NCBI GenBank assembly: GCA_002803225.1
Contig: NXFV01000912.1
Coordinates: forward strand, 1 to 64,000
Direction: 5' to 3'
DNA from: Gamarada debralockiae
Taxonomy: Eukaryota > Ascomycota > Leotiomycetes > Helotiales > Hyphodiscaceae
Length of the DNA stretch: 64,000 nt
Part shown: piece by piece, positions 35,427 through 46,006 of the stretch
How positions within the stretch are numbered: the stretch's first letter is position 1
Layout: each line of letters starts with the position of its first letter
The notes under the pieces: model-generated
What the model was told of the DNA's origin: nothing
What the model saw: only the letters and a program-made list of their open reading frames with translations
The model's database searches: none
Program-made: the position numbers and the translations under genes

Positions 35427-35798
35427 TCAGTTCTTGGACAGTTCCAAAATCCACTTCACTTCCTCAGCAATCGCGTCAGGCTCCTCAAGAATGGCCAAGT
35501 GGCCGGGTTTCTCCAAATGCACGAATCTCGACCTCGAAGACAACCTCATTTGCTCTCGTTGCAACATGCCTTCCTTCTCTTCCATTCCATCAATCATCCT
35601 CAATATGGATGCTCGCTGTTCTTCAGTCTCATTTCCAGCTGCCACGCCCTGCTGATATTCACGAGCCAAATTCCCTTTTATAACAATGGTGGGGTTGTTA
35701 CCAAGCACTACTCTCTCCAGTTGCTTCTTCAAGTGGAGTGTCTGTTCGGTCATCGGCCACGCGAACTTCTCAATGGCAGTCTGCGGACCGTTCTCTGC
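35427..35798 (-). pseudogene. C-terminal fragment of an alpha/beta-hydrolase
   Basis: About 123 open codons read TAIEKFAWPMTEQTLHLKKQ, then an insert rich in Glu and Met, then HLEKPGHLAILEEPDAIAEE and a stop at 35427. The final GH in KPGHLAILEEP is the usual catalytic-His region of an alpha/beta-hydrolase, with the Asp-Ala-Ile stretch that follows it. The nucleophile elbow and the oxyanion half were not found anywhere upstream, where the repeat island begins. The gene was truncated, most likely by the island. Confidence 0.65.
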
Positions 35799-35809
35799 TC
35801 AGTGTGACA

Positions 35810-37790
35810 GCTCTACGTAATGGAAATCTCACGCATTGAGGACTCTATGCAGAAAGTGCTGTACTGATAAAGATATTAAGCTAAGGAAAGAAGGAAAAGT
35901 TCTGCAAGTACACGAAGTCTAATATAACTCCAGGACGCGCTAGTGCACTAGGCTCCCATATATCAAACCAGGCGCGTACTCACGTGTGCAGCCAGGCTTA
36001 TGGGCGATTTCTTATAGGCAATCTCTTACAGGCGATCTCTTACGGGCGATCAGGTGACATTTGCCAGAACTGTCACATTTCTGACAGCGCCGTGGAGTAC
36101 TCGGCAGCGCGATTCCATATCTGGCGTCTAAAGGGATAGACTTGAGAACTGATAGACTGGTCTTGCCGTACACGTGATCAGGTGATATTCGCCAGAACTG
36201 TCACAGTAATCCAACCTTAAATAGCCAAGTTTGTCGATCCCTACAGCAGGCTCTAGCAGTGACGAGTGTCTAGCGTCATTACCACAAGAGTGACACCTAC
36301 AACGGTCCCGCCTATCGAACTTTCTAGTGCAGTCTGTGTGCTCTCTACTTTAGTCAAAACCACTGACCTTAAAGAACCTTGACTAGGCACTATAGTCATA
36401 GATCCTAATCAGGAAGAGGAGATCCGCGACTTTATTAGTTAGAGAGTGGTTGACAGTAAAGTACACTTCTGAGTAAATTAGAGAGCCGACATAGATGCCC
36501 GTGTCTAAATTAGATGAGGCGAAGGAGTTGGTGGATGAGTTCCTGGTGAAACTTTAACACATATAGCGGGGGAGCGGGGATAGACGAGGGAGACAAGCTC
36601 AAAAGCGAGGCCGGCCGGCCACTGGGCAGCCTGATACACCGGGCGGGGCGGAGCTGAAGAAGCGGCCTGGCCGACCTCGAAAGCGGACCTGAGGGGCGAA
36701 GAGGTTAGTGGATGGATTTGTAGCATAACTTCAAAACACAGAGCGCTGGAGTAAGAGTAAGGATAGACGAGGGAAGGGGCCTCTGAAGCAAGGCTTAGGG
36801 CGCGTTATGGGTGCACCATGCACAGACCAAGTGGTCTATGCACAACCCTGTATATAGTGACTCGGCTTGTGTGTTAATATCGCGATTTTGCTGAATCGCT
36901 TCAAATTGATACACCGTAGCGATTCCAAAAATCCGTATTCAATTTCAAGAAGAAATGAGGGGGATGCACGTGCCACCGGTTCCCCATTGGTGCACCATGA
37001 CGCGCCCTGGACTCAGTCACTGTCAGCAAGGCTAGCAGGAGGCAGAGCCAAAGAAACGGCCAGGGCGACCTCGGAAGCAGACACGAGGCTGTGGTTACCA
37101 AGGCTAACAGGCCTTCCCTCACATATTGTGGCTACGTGTAGTGACATTTGTAGGAAATAATTTATGGTTTATACGCTAAGTCGCGCTATCATTTATCTAT
37201 GCTACTATGCTATCTTTGTGCAGAGCTTTCCTAAACCTTTCATAGCAAACAATGTGCCTTACAAATACTGATGATGTCCTGTACTTGCCTCCTATACTCA
37301 TTTGTCTGAATCTCCTTTCCTAAAGGGCTTGTTGTCTGGACCTCGTTATTCCAAAACAAAACAGAAAACGCCGTAATCTCAAATAACCGACATCCCTGCG
37401 AGGCGAAAGCCCCCTAGTATATCCGAGAGGGTCGCACTGAAGCCGGGTGGCTGGGCTTGTAAGTGACTCTCCTGCCTAGCGGCGGTGGGATCAAGCAAGT
37501 TCTGACAGCTGTGGCATAAGATCACCTGATGTAGGGGATTATATGGGAAGCCACTAGCCATTGGCTAAGCTGGTAATAGCGCGAAGAGACGGCGAGAGAT
37601 GGGGGTGACGCTGGTTTTACTGTACTGGGTTTACTAGAAAAAGTGCGCTAGGCAGGGGTTTACTTTGTGTGGGCTGACTAGGCGACAACGCTAGATTCAC
37701 TTGAAAAATGCCGTCCGCATAAGGGGTAGGTCGATATAGGTATGTTTTTTTTCTAGCGCTACCGTGCTACGTAATTGCATTTAACAGGTA
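35810..37790. mobile_element. Repeat island, probable degenerate retro- or DNA-element relics
   Basis: About 2 kb has no intact gene and carries several repeats. A 15-base unit (GGCGATCTCTTAC) recurs three times at 36002-36050. A 30-base direct repeat lies at 36048-36077 and 36176-36205, differing at two bases. The inverted partner of the 1102-1188 repeat is at 36081-36167. Two GC-rich tracts (about 36513-36690 and 36694-36774) and a third near 37036-37090 share segments such as GATAGACGAGGGA and CGACCTCG. The island separates an N-terminally truncated hydrolase from an N-terminally truncated reductase. No integrase, reverse transcriptase or transposase domain could be read. Confidence 0.5.
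36048..36205 (+). repeat. 30-bp direct repeat pair, 128 bp apart
   Basis: GATCAGGTGACATTTGCCAG followed by AACTGTCACA at 36048-36077 recurs at 36176-36205 with C/T and T/C differences only. The inverted dispersed repeat sits between the copies, so the pair may mark the edges of an inserted unit. Confidence 0.6.
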
Positions 37791-37797
37791 ACAGGAA

Positions 37798-38625
37798 TTA
37801 AAGCAGCACCACTACCTTCCGAGACGAAATTCCTTTGCGCTGGATATCTATAGCTCCTTGCAAACTCTCCAGTCCCTTACCCGCAATCAGTGGCTCAGGA
37901 GCCGGGACGAACGACCCAGCCTTGAGCGCCTTGGGCAGGAAATCCTCCCACATAGCCTTGCCAACATGATTGTCCTTGCAAGAGGGTGCAAATACCTTCT
38001 TCATCATAATCCCTTCCGGGGGATCAGGGAATCCCCAGGGGACAGTAGCTACGAATTTGAAACCCTCCGTCTTTTGGATAACTTCGAGTGTGGGCGCCCA
38101 GGCAATAGCTCCAATAGCGTCGAAGGCACCGACTGAAGTTTTGTCCTTAAAAGCGTTGACAAGGTCCGAGATGACAGTAGGGCTGTTGTAGTCAAAGAAA
38201 TAACTTGCTCCGAGCTTCTTCACGTAGTCAAAGTTCTTTCGCGACGCTGTAGTGATGACTTCGTAGCCGGCGGCGACGGCGAGCTGGATGGCGTTGCTCC
38301 CAACGCTCGATGCGCCGCCCCGGACCAGCAGGGTCTTGTTGGTCGGCTTTTGCGCAGGCTCGGTTGGTAGTTGAAGGTTAAGGAAGTCGGGATTAAAGAG
38401 AGCATCAGCTGCTGTTGAGAGAGCTACTCCAAGCACGGCAGGGTTCTCAAATGGGGTCTGCAGGATAGTATAGGCCTGGAAAGCCTTCTCCTCCTCGTGT
38501 TTGGTAGAATGGCCAACCGCAAAACCAGCTACGCGGTCGCCTTTCTTGAAACATGTCACACCAGGTCCGACAGCGATGACTTCACCAACGACATCTTCTC
38601 CAAGTATTGTCGCTCAACACGCTCA
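37798..38625 (-). pseudogene. Medium-chain dehydrogenase/reductase missing its N-terminus
   Basis: From about 38609 the reverse strand reads TILGEDVVGEVIAVGPGVTC, then FKKGDRVAGFAVGHSTKHEE. The cofactor loop is LLVRGGASSVGSNAIQLAVA, followed by GYEVITTASRKNFDYVKKLG and a normal end KGISSRKVVVLL before TAA at 37798. This is a zinc-independent (trans-enoyl-reductase-like) MDR oxidoreductase. The family's first 60-80 residues are missing. Immediately upstream the frame has two stops (38615 and about 38624) inside what looks like the decayed equivalent of a DYGLF..PTILG segment. The remaining 270 codons are still open, so the loss may be recent. A truncated but expressed protein is possible. Confidence 0.65.
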
Positions 38626-39569
38626 CCGAAACAAGGCTACATCAGATAAGAGCAACTTCTCCACCAAGGAGCGTACTGTAATGGAGACCGCCCGGAGAAC
38701 ATTACCACAGTTTGAAGATAATATTAGAGACGAACTGAGTTTTTAGAAGTATCATCAATAATTTCCACATTTTCGACAACCGCTAGGCTGAAACCCGTTT
38801 TCCAAGAGTTGTAGCCGGGGGCCTCCAGAAGCTATTTGTACTCAGCTCCCGGCTATTTGTGCTCACACTCGGTACACCCGTCAACCTTACGCTATCCCTA
38901 CGAGCCGGAAGGAAGTCTGCCTATATGTGTGGTATTTCAAGGAAGATTGTAGGACAAGCCAGCTACCGTAGCTGCCGCTGCGATATACGAAGTCACTGAC
39001 GTTCATACACAAGGTACAGAGTCGGATTTGGATGATATAGAGGTGTAGATAGTCTTTTTGGTAAGGGGATTTTGATTTGTGAATAGCTTTGATTTTTCGT
39101 CCTACCATAGTCCTTGATTTACATCGTGACATATACGTGCCTTGCGCGCTCATACAAAATTATAAGGTCTGCTTACATAATTAGCCCAAAAGCACAGACT
39201 GTTCAAAGAACGACCAGTTGTTCCTACATCGTCCCAAACCATTACATTTTCTGTGACTCTTCTCCAAATTTCATGTTCACAGGGTCAATTATTAATACTC
39301 TCAGCAACAGAGAGGAAATGAACAGTCTAGACCGCACTTCCGTCATGGCTGCTTACGTTTCTAGGGTGTTTACTAATCCTCCGAGGCTCCAACCCCGCGG
39401 TTGTTGATGTTAAATCTGACAACCCCTCTACGTGCTTACTAAAGGCACAAATTATGATTCATTCTGAGGCTCCTCTCTTTGTCAACAACTGGTTTTATCC
39501 GGAGCTCTCGACCTCAACCTTCCCATCCTCCATCTCACTCCTCAACCTCTAACCTCCATCACGAGCACA
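38626..39569. other. Intergenic, no gene seen
   Basis: About 940 bases between the broken reductase and the acidic conserved protein. Reverse-strand frames at 38887-39153 and forward frames at 39114-39407 lack family features. Confidence 0.4.
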
Positions 39570-40229
39570 ATGTCCGCCGCAGAAACATACACGCTCGCCC
39601 ACACAGCTCGCTGCAAGCTCCAAATGGCAGCGGATAGACCTGATCGCAACTTGCGCTTTATCCTAGGCCATGCTTTCACGCTAGATAAGCTGCGCTTGCG
39701 AATCGCGGAAATAGAAATGGATATGGAAGACGAGGAGGACCTCAAAGACGAACTCAACGAACCTATCGCCCCACCTCGCGAGCGTCGTGTAAGCTTTCGA
39801 AACCACCCCGCGCGATCCTCCTCTACAAACCGCGCGCGCAGTCCACCTCCCGATCAATTTGCCGACCTGCCAGATACAGATTCTGATGAAGATGAAGATG
39901 ATGATAGGGAGGTAGATGATGAGGAGGATGAGGGGTTGAGTTTGCAGAGATTTGAGAGTGGCAGTGCGAGGCAGCCGCAGATGATTGACGATGATGGTGA
40001 GGACGAGGAGGAAGATGAGTTGAAGAGCCCGCCGCCCATGCCATCAGAGGATGAGTTGAGGATGATTACAGGTGGTGAGGGTGATGAGGAGTTGACGGAG
40101 GCGTATGGTCATATTACCGGGTGTCCATGCACCGGCCAGAAAGGGCCACATGCTAGTCATGTTTGGGAGATTCCTCAGAAGCCGGGAGAGTATGGGCAGC
40201 GGTATGCTGTTGTTGCTGTCGAGGATTAA
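39570..40229 (+). CDS. Conserved acidic fungal protein of unknown function, 219 aa
   Basis: One exon encodes MSAAETYTLAHTARCKL, then a helical N-terminal half (LRFILGHAFTLDKLRLRIAE), followed by a basic Arg/Ser patch. Next is a long acidic, Asp/Glu-rich disordered middle and a short conserved end, GHITGCPCTG...GPHASHVWEIP. The start MSAAETYTLAHTARxKL is familiar from a widespread ascomycete family of unknown function. The acidic low-complexity stretch suggests a nuclear or histone-interacting protein, but this is only inference. The translation is intact and the start is well placed. Confidence 0.7.
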   Translation: MSAAETYTLAHTARCKLQMAADRPDRNLRFILGHAFTLDKLRLRIAEIEMDMEDEEDLKDELNEPIAPPRERRVSFRNHPARSSSTNRARSPPPDQFADLPDTDSDEDEDDDREVDDEEDEGLSLQRFESGSARQPQMIDDDGEDEEEDELKSPPPMPSEDELRMITGGEGDEELTEAYGHITGCPCTGQKGPHASHVWEIPQKPGEYGQRYAVVAVED

Positions 40230-40617
40230 AGGCATGGAAGTCGCGATTTATGATGCTTTGCGGGATACAGTACCAACTTGAAGACGCGATGGCGTTGGCG
40301 GGCTAGCTTTGGTCATTTGGTCGGCGTTTCCAAGTCGTTTTAGATAGTGGCTATCTATTTTGGAAAGAGTTACTTTTGTCGCGATAAAAGATACCAAACT
40401 TTTAGGAGTATTAATACTATGAATATCAGTTATCATACATATCTTCGTCAAAAGTTAGCATAGACAATATTCGAGGCTGACTGTTGGTGCACTCTACTAT
40501 AATACAGTATATCTCTTAGACATCTAACCGGCGTACTAACACCAGTTCATCTATCACTAAGATCACAGAACTGCCTGTCTGTTTGTTTCCAGGTTAATTA
40601 TCCGTTGCTGTCATTTG
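40230..40617. other. Intergenic between convergent genes
   Basis: These are the 3' regions of the acidic protein gene and the Zn2Cys6 gene. No gene was seen. Confidence 0.4.
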
Positions 40618-43006
40618 TCAAAGATTCCCCGTATTCCACCACTCCACACTCCCAACAATATTCCCGTTCCTCTGCTGGAAGAAGCTCTCCGCTAGCACGG
40701 CTAACTCATCATTCGAGTAGGTAAACGCGTCTTGAACACCCATTCCTTGCCCCTCCATACCTACTCCCACGCTAATGAAACCAGTTCCCCCATCTAAAGG
40801 ACCAGCATCTTGATCCTGACCGGCTGAGTCTGGATGGCTTGCCGTCTCCAACCTTGTCGGCTCCGGAAGCACAGAGGCATTCGAGACTTCGATGTTCTCA
40901 CTATATCGTCCACCTTGGTATAAAGATGCACCGAAGAGTTGGCTGTTTGATGCGAGTTCGCTGGCGGAGGAGTATTCGAGGATCTCCCAGAATAGGCCGA
41001 GATCGATCAGTATACCTCGGTTAGGAGTCTGAGGATTGGGACTTGTGCGGAAGGTTGCCGAGACGGTGTCTTCAAGCCGTTGAAGTTTGTCGGCCTGGGC
41101 TATACTTAGTTTGATGACATGTATGAGAGGGGAGGAGGAGAGCATGACTTACAATTCGGGCCACATGAGGCCACTGCTCACCAATATCGCGAACGAACTT
41201 CAGACACTTCGCAAAGTTCAAATGCTTTTCTTTCCGCATCCCATTACCTTCCTTAAAGCTTTCTTGCAAATAAATAGTAGCCACAATAGCCGCACAATGA
41301 CCTAAGAATGGATCTGAGATCTTGAAAGACTTGGCTTCCAGAATATCAATAAAATGGATAATCCAGCTAGCATGCGATGAAATGAGGTCCGATGTATGCT
41401 GGAGAAAGATTTCGGGGATGACGGTCGTAAGTGTAAGTGTTTTCAGCCTGAGAGAGAGAAGTAGGGGATGATTGAGCAGACAGAGATTGGTGTGGTACAG
41501 GAACTGGGTGAAGAGCCATGGACCCCAATAATCGCGATTCCTCGTCAGCTCTTCGGAGGTCTTGTTGGAGAAATGTGCGGGCTTGAATCGGTGGATGTAT
41601 GGTACTCGGGTCTCGAAGTCCATTTGTTGCGCCATGATTATTGCGTACTCTGATTGAGGAGACCATGGTGGGAGTTTGCTTTCTTTTCCTCGCCGCCGTC
41701 CGTACTTAGTTGTTTTGAACCAGACTTCACTGAGCTGGATAGCGTATGCCACGATTCCGGAATCAACCTTGTCTCCCGTAGCAATGTTGCTTCCAAAATG
41801 AGAGACTGAAGGCATGACTGAAGCTGATATGGGTGCTTTTCCTGAGCTTTTGGGATAGCATGGAAAGTTCTCTTCTCCGGAGAAGTCGAGGACGGTGAAA
41901 TCAGCTCCATGAAGCCGTTTCAGCATGAATATGCTCCAGAAGCATCGACGTCGTTCTTCTCTTGCGACGTTGGTAAGAGACAAGTTACTTTCATAAGTCA
42001 AACCAGAGCAGTGAGCAAGGTCCATGGCCAGAGTATTGTTCACACTCGAGCGTTGTGTGTTGCCGTCTGCGTAGAATCAACACGTGACTCTAGTAGAATT
42101 GGGGAACTTACTTGTGAAATCGATTAGACTCAAAAGGCATAAAGACTGTAATGTAGAGAGCTCAATTGGACCATCTGATACTCGTTGGATGACTAGGGCT
42201 CGAGCTGCTTCCGCATAGCCCTTCACGATGTCGGTGAGATTGGAACGAATATTGCTATCACCAGAAAAGCGTGATGTCAAAGCGAGCATGGAGAGCAAAA
42301 CTTCTGGATCTCGAGTCTCAAGTGAGGTGATGAAAGAGTCTCGATCAAACAGAGGTAATGGTTGACAGTCGCAATACAAAAGATACAACTCTGCTGCCGC
42401 GACGATATCCTCCCATGGAGGAAGGGTCATTGTACTTGAGAAATCAGCTCAACCTCGGGGCGACGTAGGCAATGGAATATACCTTCTTGGTATTTGTGGG
42501 ATCTTCTCCATAGGTGACGAAGAGCTCATAGTCGGCATAGCATCCCTTGGCGCAGACTGATTTGGCGCAACATTCTGTCTGGATCAAATATCAGCAGCGA
42601 TCTAGCCACGATTGATGAGGCTGACCATACTTCACAGCTCCAAGAACCTCAGCAAGCTTAGCTTCAAGCATCTCCATTCGCTCTTCCTGTACTTAAGGTC
42701 AGAAAACTGCGAGGAGAGCGAATAATACCAAATTCTGGAGACGTACTATTCGACTCCTCGGTCTGACACTGGCGGCCTGATTCAGCGCTTGCGCAGTTGG
42801 ATGTTCATCCGCATATTCACAGAACTGGCCCAGGCGGGTACATAATGAACACGCTGGTTTTTCGCCTGGACATCGTGCTTTCTTGCGGCTGCGTCTCTTG
42901 ATAAATATTCGCCCGTTATAGCCAAGACCAAGGTACCCATGACTTACCGGCAATTTTCACAGGCTTGCCGTATCCGCTTTGCGGGTCGCTCTTCTGACGC
43001 TGACAT
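40618..43006 (-). CDS. Zn2Cys6 transcription factor C with Fungal_trans domain, 688 aa
   Basis: Seven exons fit: 43006-42948, 42888-42747, 42686-42631, 42578-42483, 42434-42112, 42066-41153 and 41094-40618. The start MSASEERPAKRIRQACENCR leads, across intron 1, into RKKARCPGEKPACSLCTRLG then QFC. This is a classical cluster followed by a short coiled coil (EERMEMLEAKLAEVLGAV). The middle carries the Fungal_trans (PF04082) domain, seen in AAELYLLYCDCQPLPLFDR, LLSLIDF and RRRCFWSIFMLKRLHG. The C-terminus is Ser/Gly-rich and may activate transcription. It belongs to a different subfamily from the two regulators at 12-21 kb. A glucose/secondary-metabolism or catabolic role cannot be told from sequence. 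Confidence 0.87.
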
Positions 43007-43462
43007 TCTATATAAATGAAGGAGACAGTAGGGAAAAGATTATCTCTGGGGCGGTAAACGAGGAAACATGATAGACAAGTTATGCTAAATGAGTGTTACA
43101 AGTCTGCTGCAAGGAATGTAGCTAAAGTCGGGCGTCGGATCCGAGATTTTAACCCTTGGCCGCGTTTTTAACCCTACTTGCCGAGAATTTGCCGGGCAAC
43201 TGGGGAAGGGGAGAAGTCCGATAAGCGTGAAGGATGGCTGTTGAGAATCATTTTATGCTACTCAGAAGCGGGAGCTATTTCCGCTAAAATAACTAGATTT
43301 CTTTGTTGCTTCTTTCAGTGACATGGCGTCCTTGTGTTGGTACACGTGACCGACCTGAAGCTGACCCTCTCCTATCAAACGACAATTTGGCGAGTCAATG
43401 TAGAGTGGTGCGTCTTTCTACGCTGTTGAAAGCAGAAAATTTATATTCTAAAAAGTATACCA
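43007..43462. other. Intergenic, promoter of regulator C
   Basis: 456 bases, with no gene seen. It contains the 3' end of the D-lactate dehydrogenase gene. Confidence 0.4.
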
Positions 43463-45351
43463 TCATTCCGGGGTATCAAAGATCTTCCCAGGGTTCATCA
43501 ACCAGTGCGGGTCTAGTGCTTGCTTCAAGCTCTTCATAACAGCCAATGTATCTTGACCAACCTCCTGTAGTAAGGCCTTCTTCTTGCTCATTCCAACGGC
43601 ATGTTCACCCTCATATATTTGTAAGTATCTAAACACAGGCAAAGAGGAAACTACTCACAGTGCAAGTGCCTTCCATTTCCAGTGCTCGATCTACCATACT
43701 GTAGACGGCTTTCTCGACTGCCGCAAACTCGAGTGGGTTCTTCTTGTCGACCATTATGGCTTCGTGGAAGTTTCCATCTCCTAGGTGACCAATAATAGAA
43801 GCAAAGATACTGAGAGATTCGCCTTCCATTTTCGAAATTTCCATCGTCATGTCAGCTACGACTCAGGAAGCAAGTCGATGCAGGAAGGCCTCACCGATGA
43901 TATCGGCCAGTCTCGACAGGGGAACAGCAACATCTGTTGACCACAACTCCGTTCCCTCCTTACGCACAGATAACATACTCCAAAGTGCCTGTTTCCTCGC
44001 CGACCACAACAAATCCTGTTCCTTCTTATCCTTTGCGAACTCAAATGTGCCTCCCTTATGCGTTTTTGCAATCTCTTGGACCTGCTTAATATTGTCCGCC
44101 ACGCTCGCCTTCGTCCCTGAAAACTTGAAGAACAGAGTCGGGACTTCCTTCCACTGTCTCGGTGCTGTACATCCGGTCTGGTTTACAACCGACATGAAAA
44201 CCTCGTCAAGAAATTCGAGAGCTGCAACAGGAACTCCAGCTCGCATTACGGAAGAGGCCGTGGCGGCAGCATCGCGGACTGTAGGGAACGTCACGACTGC
44301 AACGCTGAACTCTTTTGGGACAACAGCCAGTTTCAACGTGATCTCGGTAACCAAGCCAAGCGTCCCCTCCGAGCCAACAAACAAGCCATTAAGATTATAC
44401 CCAGCAGCGGACTTGCGGGGTCGATTCTTGGTCTTGATAATCGTCCCGTCTGCCAGGACAACCGTGAGGTTGAGCACCCAATCTTTCATCGTACCGTAAC
44501 GGACTGCATTCGTTCCACTGCAATTCGTGCCGACCATTCCTCCGATTTGAGCAGTTGGTCCAGGATCAACTGGGAAGAAAAGTCCTGATGATTCAATTTC
44601 CTCATTCATTTTCATCCAAGGGACTGAGGGCTGGACGACGATATCCATGTCATTCTCGTGGAATTTCAGGATCTTATCCATGAATGCGAAATCGACGCTG
44701 ATGCCCCCATGTGGTGCTGAGAAATTACCTTCAATAGACTATAAAGACTTAACTCATGATTCTCGCGGTCGGTTTGGAGGATTCCACTTACTGAACCCCC
44801 TGAGTAAGGAATCATTGGGATGCGATACTTATGGCAAACCTTCGCAATCTTCGAGACATCTTCCGTAGATTTCGGGTAAGCAACAGCAACAGGCAGCCGC
44901 TCGATATTATATGTAGCCCATTCGGAATATCCATGCCGTTTGAGATCATCATCATCTGTGCTAATCGTCTCCTCTGAAGTCACGTTTCGGATTTCCCGAA
45001 GGGCCTGGAAACGTGGTCAGCAACGTACCATTCATCTCAGTAGGTACGACGAACGATCTCCATTTCCTTGGTACTAGCATATTTCGGTGCCTTAAACTTG
45101 TTTTCCCTGGAATAGTCAAGGTTTGGAGAGGCCGAGTTCTTGATTCCGAAACCGACGGCAAATGCAGACATGCTCATTGCGAGAGCGAGGAACGCGACGC
45201 GTCCCGTTGTCCATGGCGACGGGTACGATGCTAGAACTCGTGATGAAGGCATTGCGGAGCTATTCCATCGGAGATGAATCTTTGGAGGGCAAAATGTAGG
45301 ATTGGCTCTAGCTGGGAAGACCCTACTGGCAAGACGTGTCGTTGGAGGCAT
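43463..45351 (-). CDS. DLD1: D-lactate dehydrogenase (cytochrome), mitochondrial, 565 aa
   Basis: Five exons fit: 45351-45055, 45004-44792, 44738-43895, 43855-43659 and 43609-43463. The protein oxidises D-lactate to pyruvate and passes electrons to cytochrome c. The N-terminus is a mitochondrial presequence (PPTTRLASRVFPARAN) followed by a single membrane helix (VAFLALAMSMSAFAVGF), matching inner-membrane anchoring. The FAD_binding_4 domain shows the flavin-site block SGGSSIEGNFSAPHGG across intron 2, then QIGGMVGTNCSGTNAVRYGT and LFVGSEGTLGLVTE. The C-terminal FAD-oxidase domain shows GHLGDGNFH and GEHAVGMSK, and it ends LDPHWLMNPGKIFD. All match the family. The first ATG used is 45351. An upstream in-frame TTG at 45381 is not needed. 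Confidence 0.92.
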
Positions 45352-46006
45352 TTTGGGTGGGGTGAAGTGCGGGGAAGTCAAATAGTGTTGATAGGTCTAG
45401 ACAGTACGGCGATATCTGGGGAAGACCGAATAGCTGGAGAAGGCCGAAGAGCTGGGGAAGGCTGAGGACCTGAAGTCAAGTTGTAGATATATGCGAAGGG
45501 TTGAACTCTGGAAGAAGGGGTAGAGATTTTGAATTGAAGCTTTCGAAGCCTATTTTGGACTAGCGCTATATACACCTCAGTATTAGGGTTCTCATAACAA
45601 CAAATAGGACAATAAAATGGAATCACAGCCAAGGACTCTAGATATTATAAATCGAAGCCCTCATCTCGTACTAATAAACGACTGCTTGCAAATCCTAGAA
45701 GAAACGATCGCTTTTGTCCCGGGGAAGATGTTGATGGGAAGAATCACAGGCTGGGTACGCTCGAGTTAGGCGAAGGCGATTGGCTAATGACTTGTCTTGA
45801 ACCAGGGGAGGGTGATTACTTGACAAAAACGTTCATGTCTTCTGATTTTTGGAGTATTCGTTTCGAGGAATCCTAGAGTTAAAATAACAGATTTTCTAGG
45901 TCCTAATGGGGGTTTAATGTGGATTGCTGGGCTTCGCACAATGGTGCGTGATGGAAACCCTCCGTGAGAACGCCACGACGACAGTCTCTAATAAAGCCTG
46001 CAAGAA
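45352..46006. other. Intergenic, promoter of DLD1 and 3' end of FluG
   Basis: 655 bases with no gene. A purine-rich stretch with repeated GCTGGGGAAGG/GCTGGAGAAGG units lies at about 45415-45465. Confidence 0.4.
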
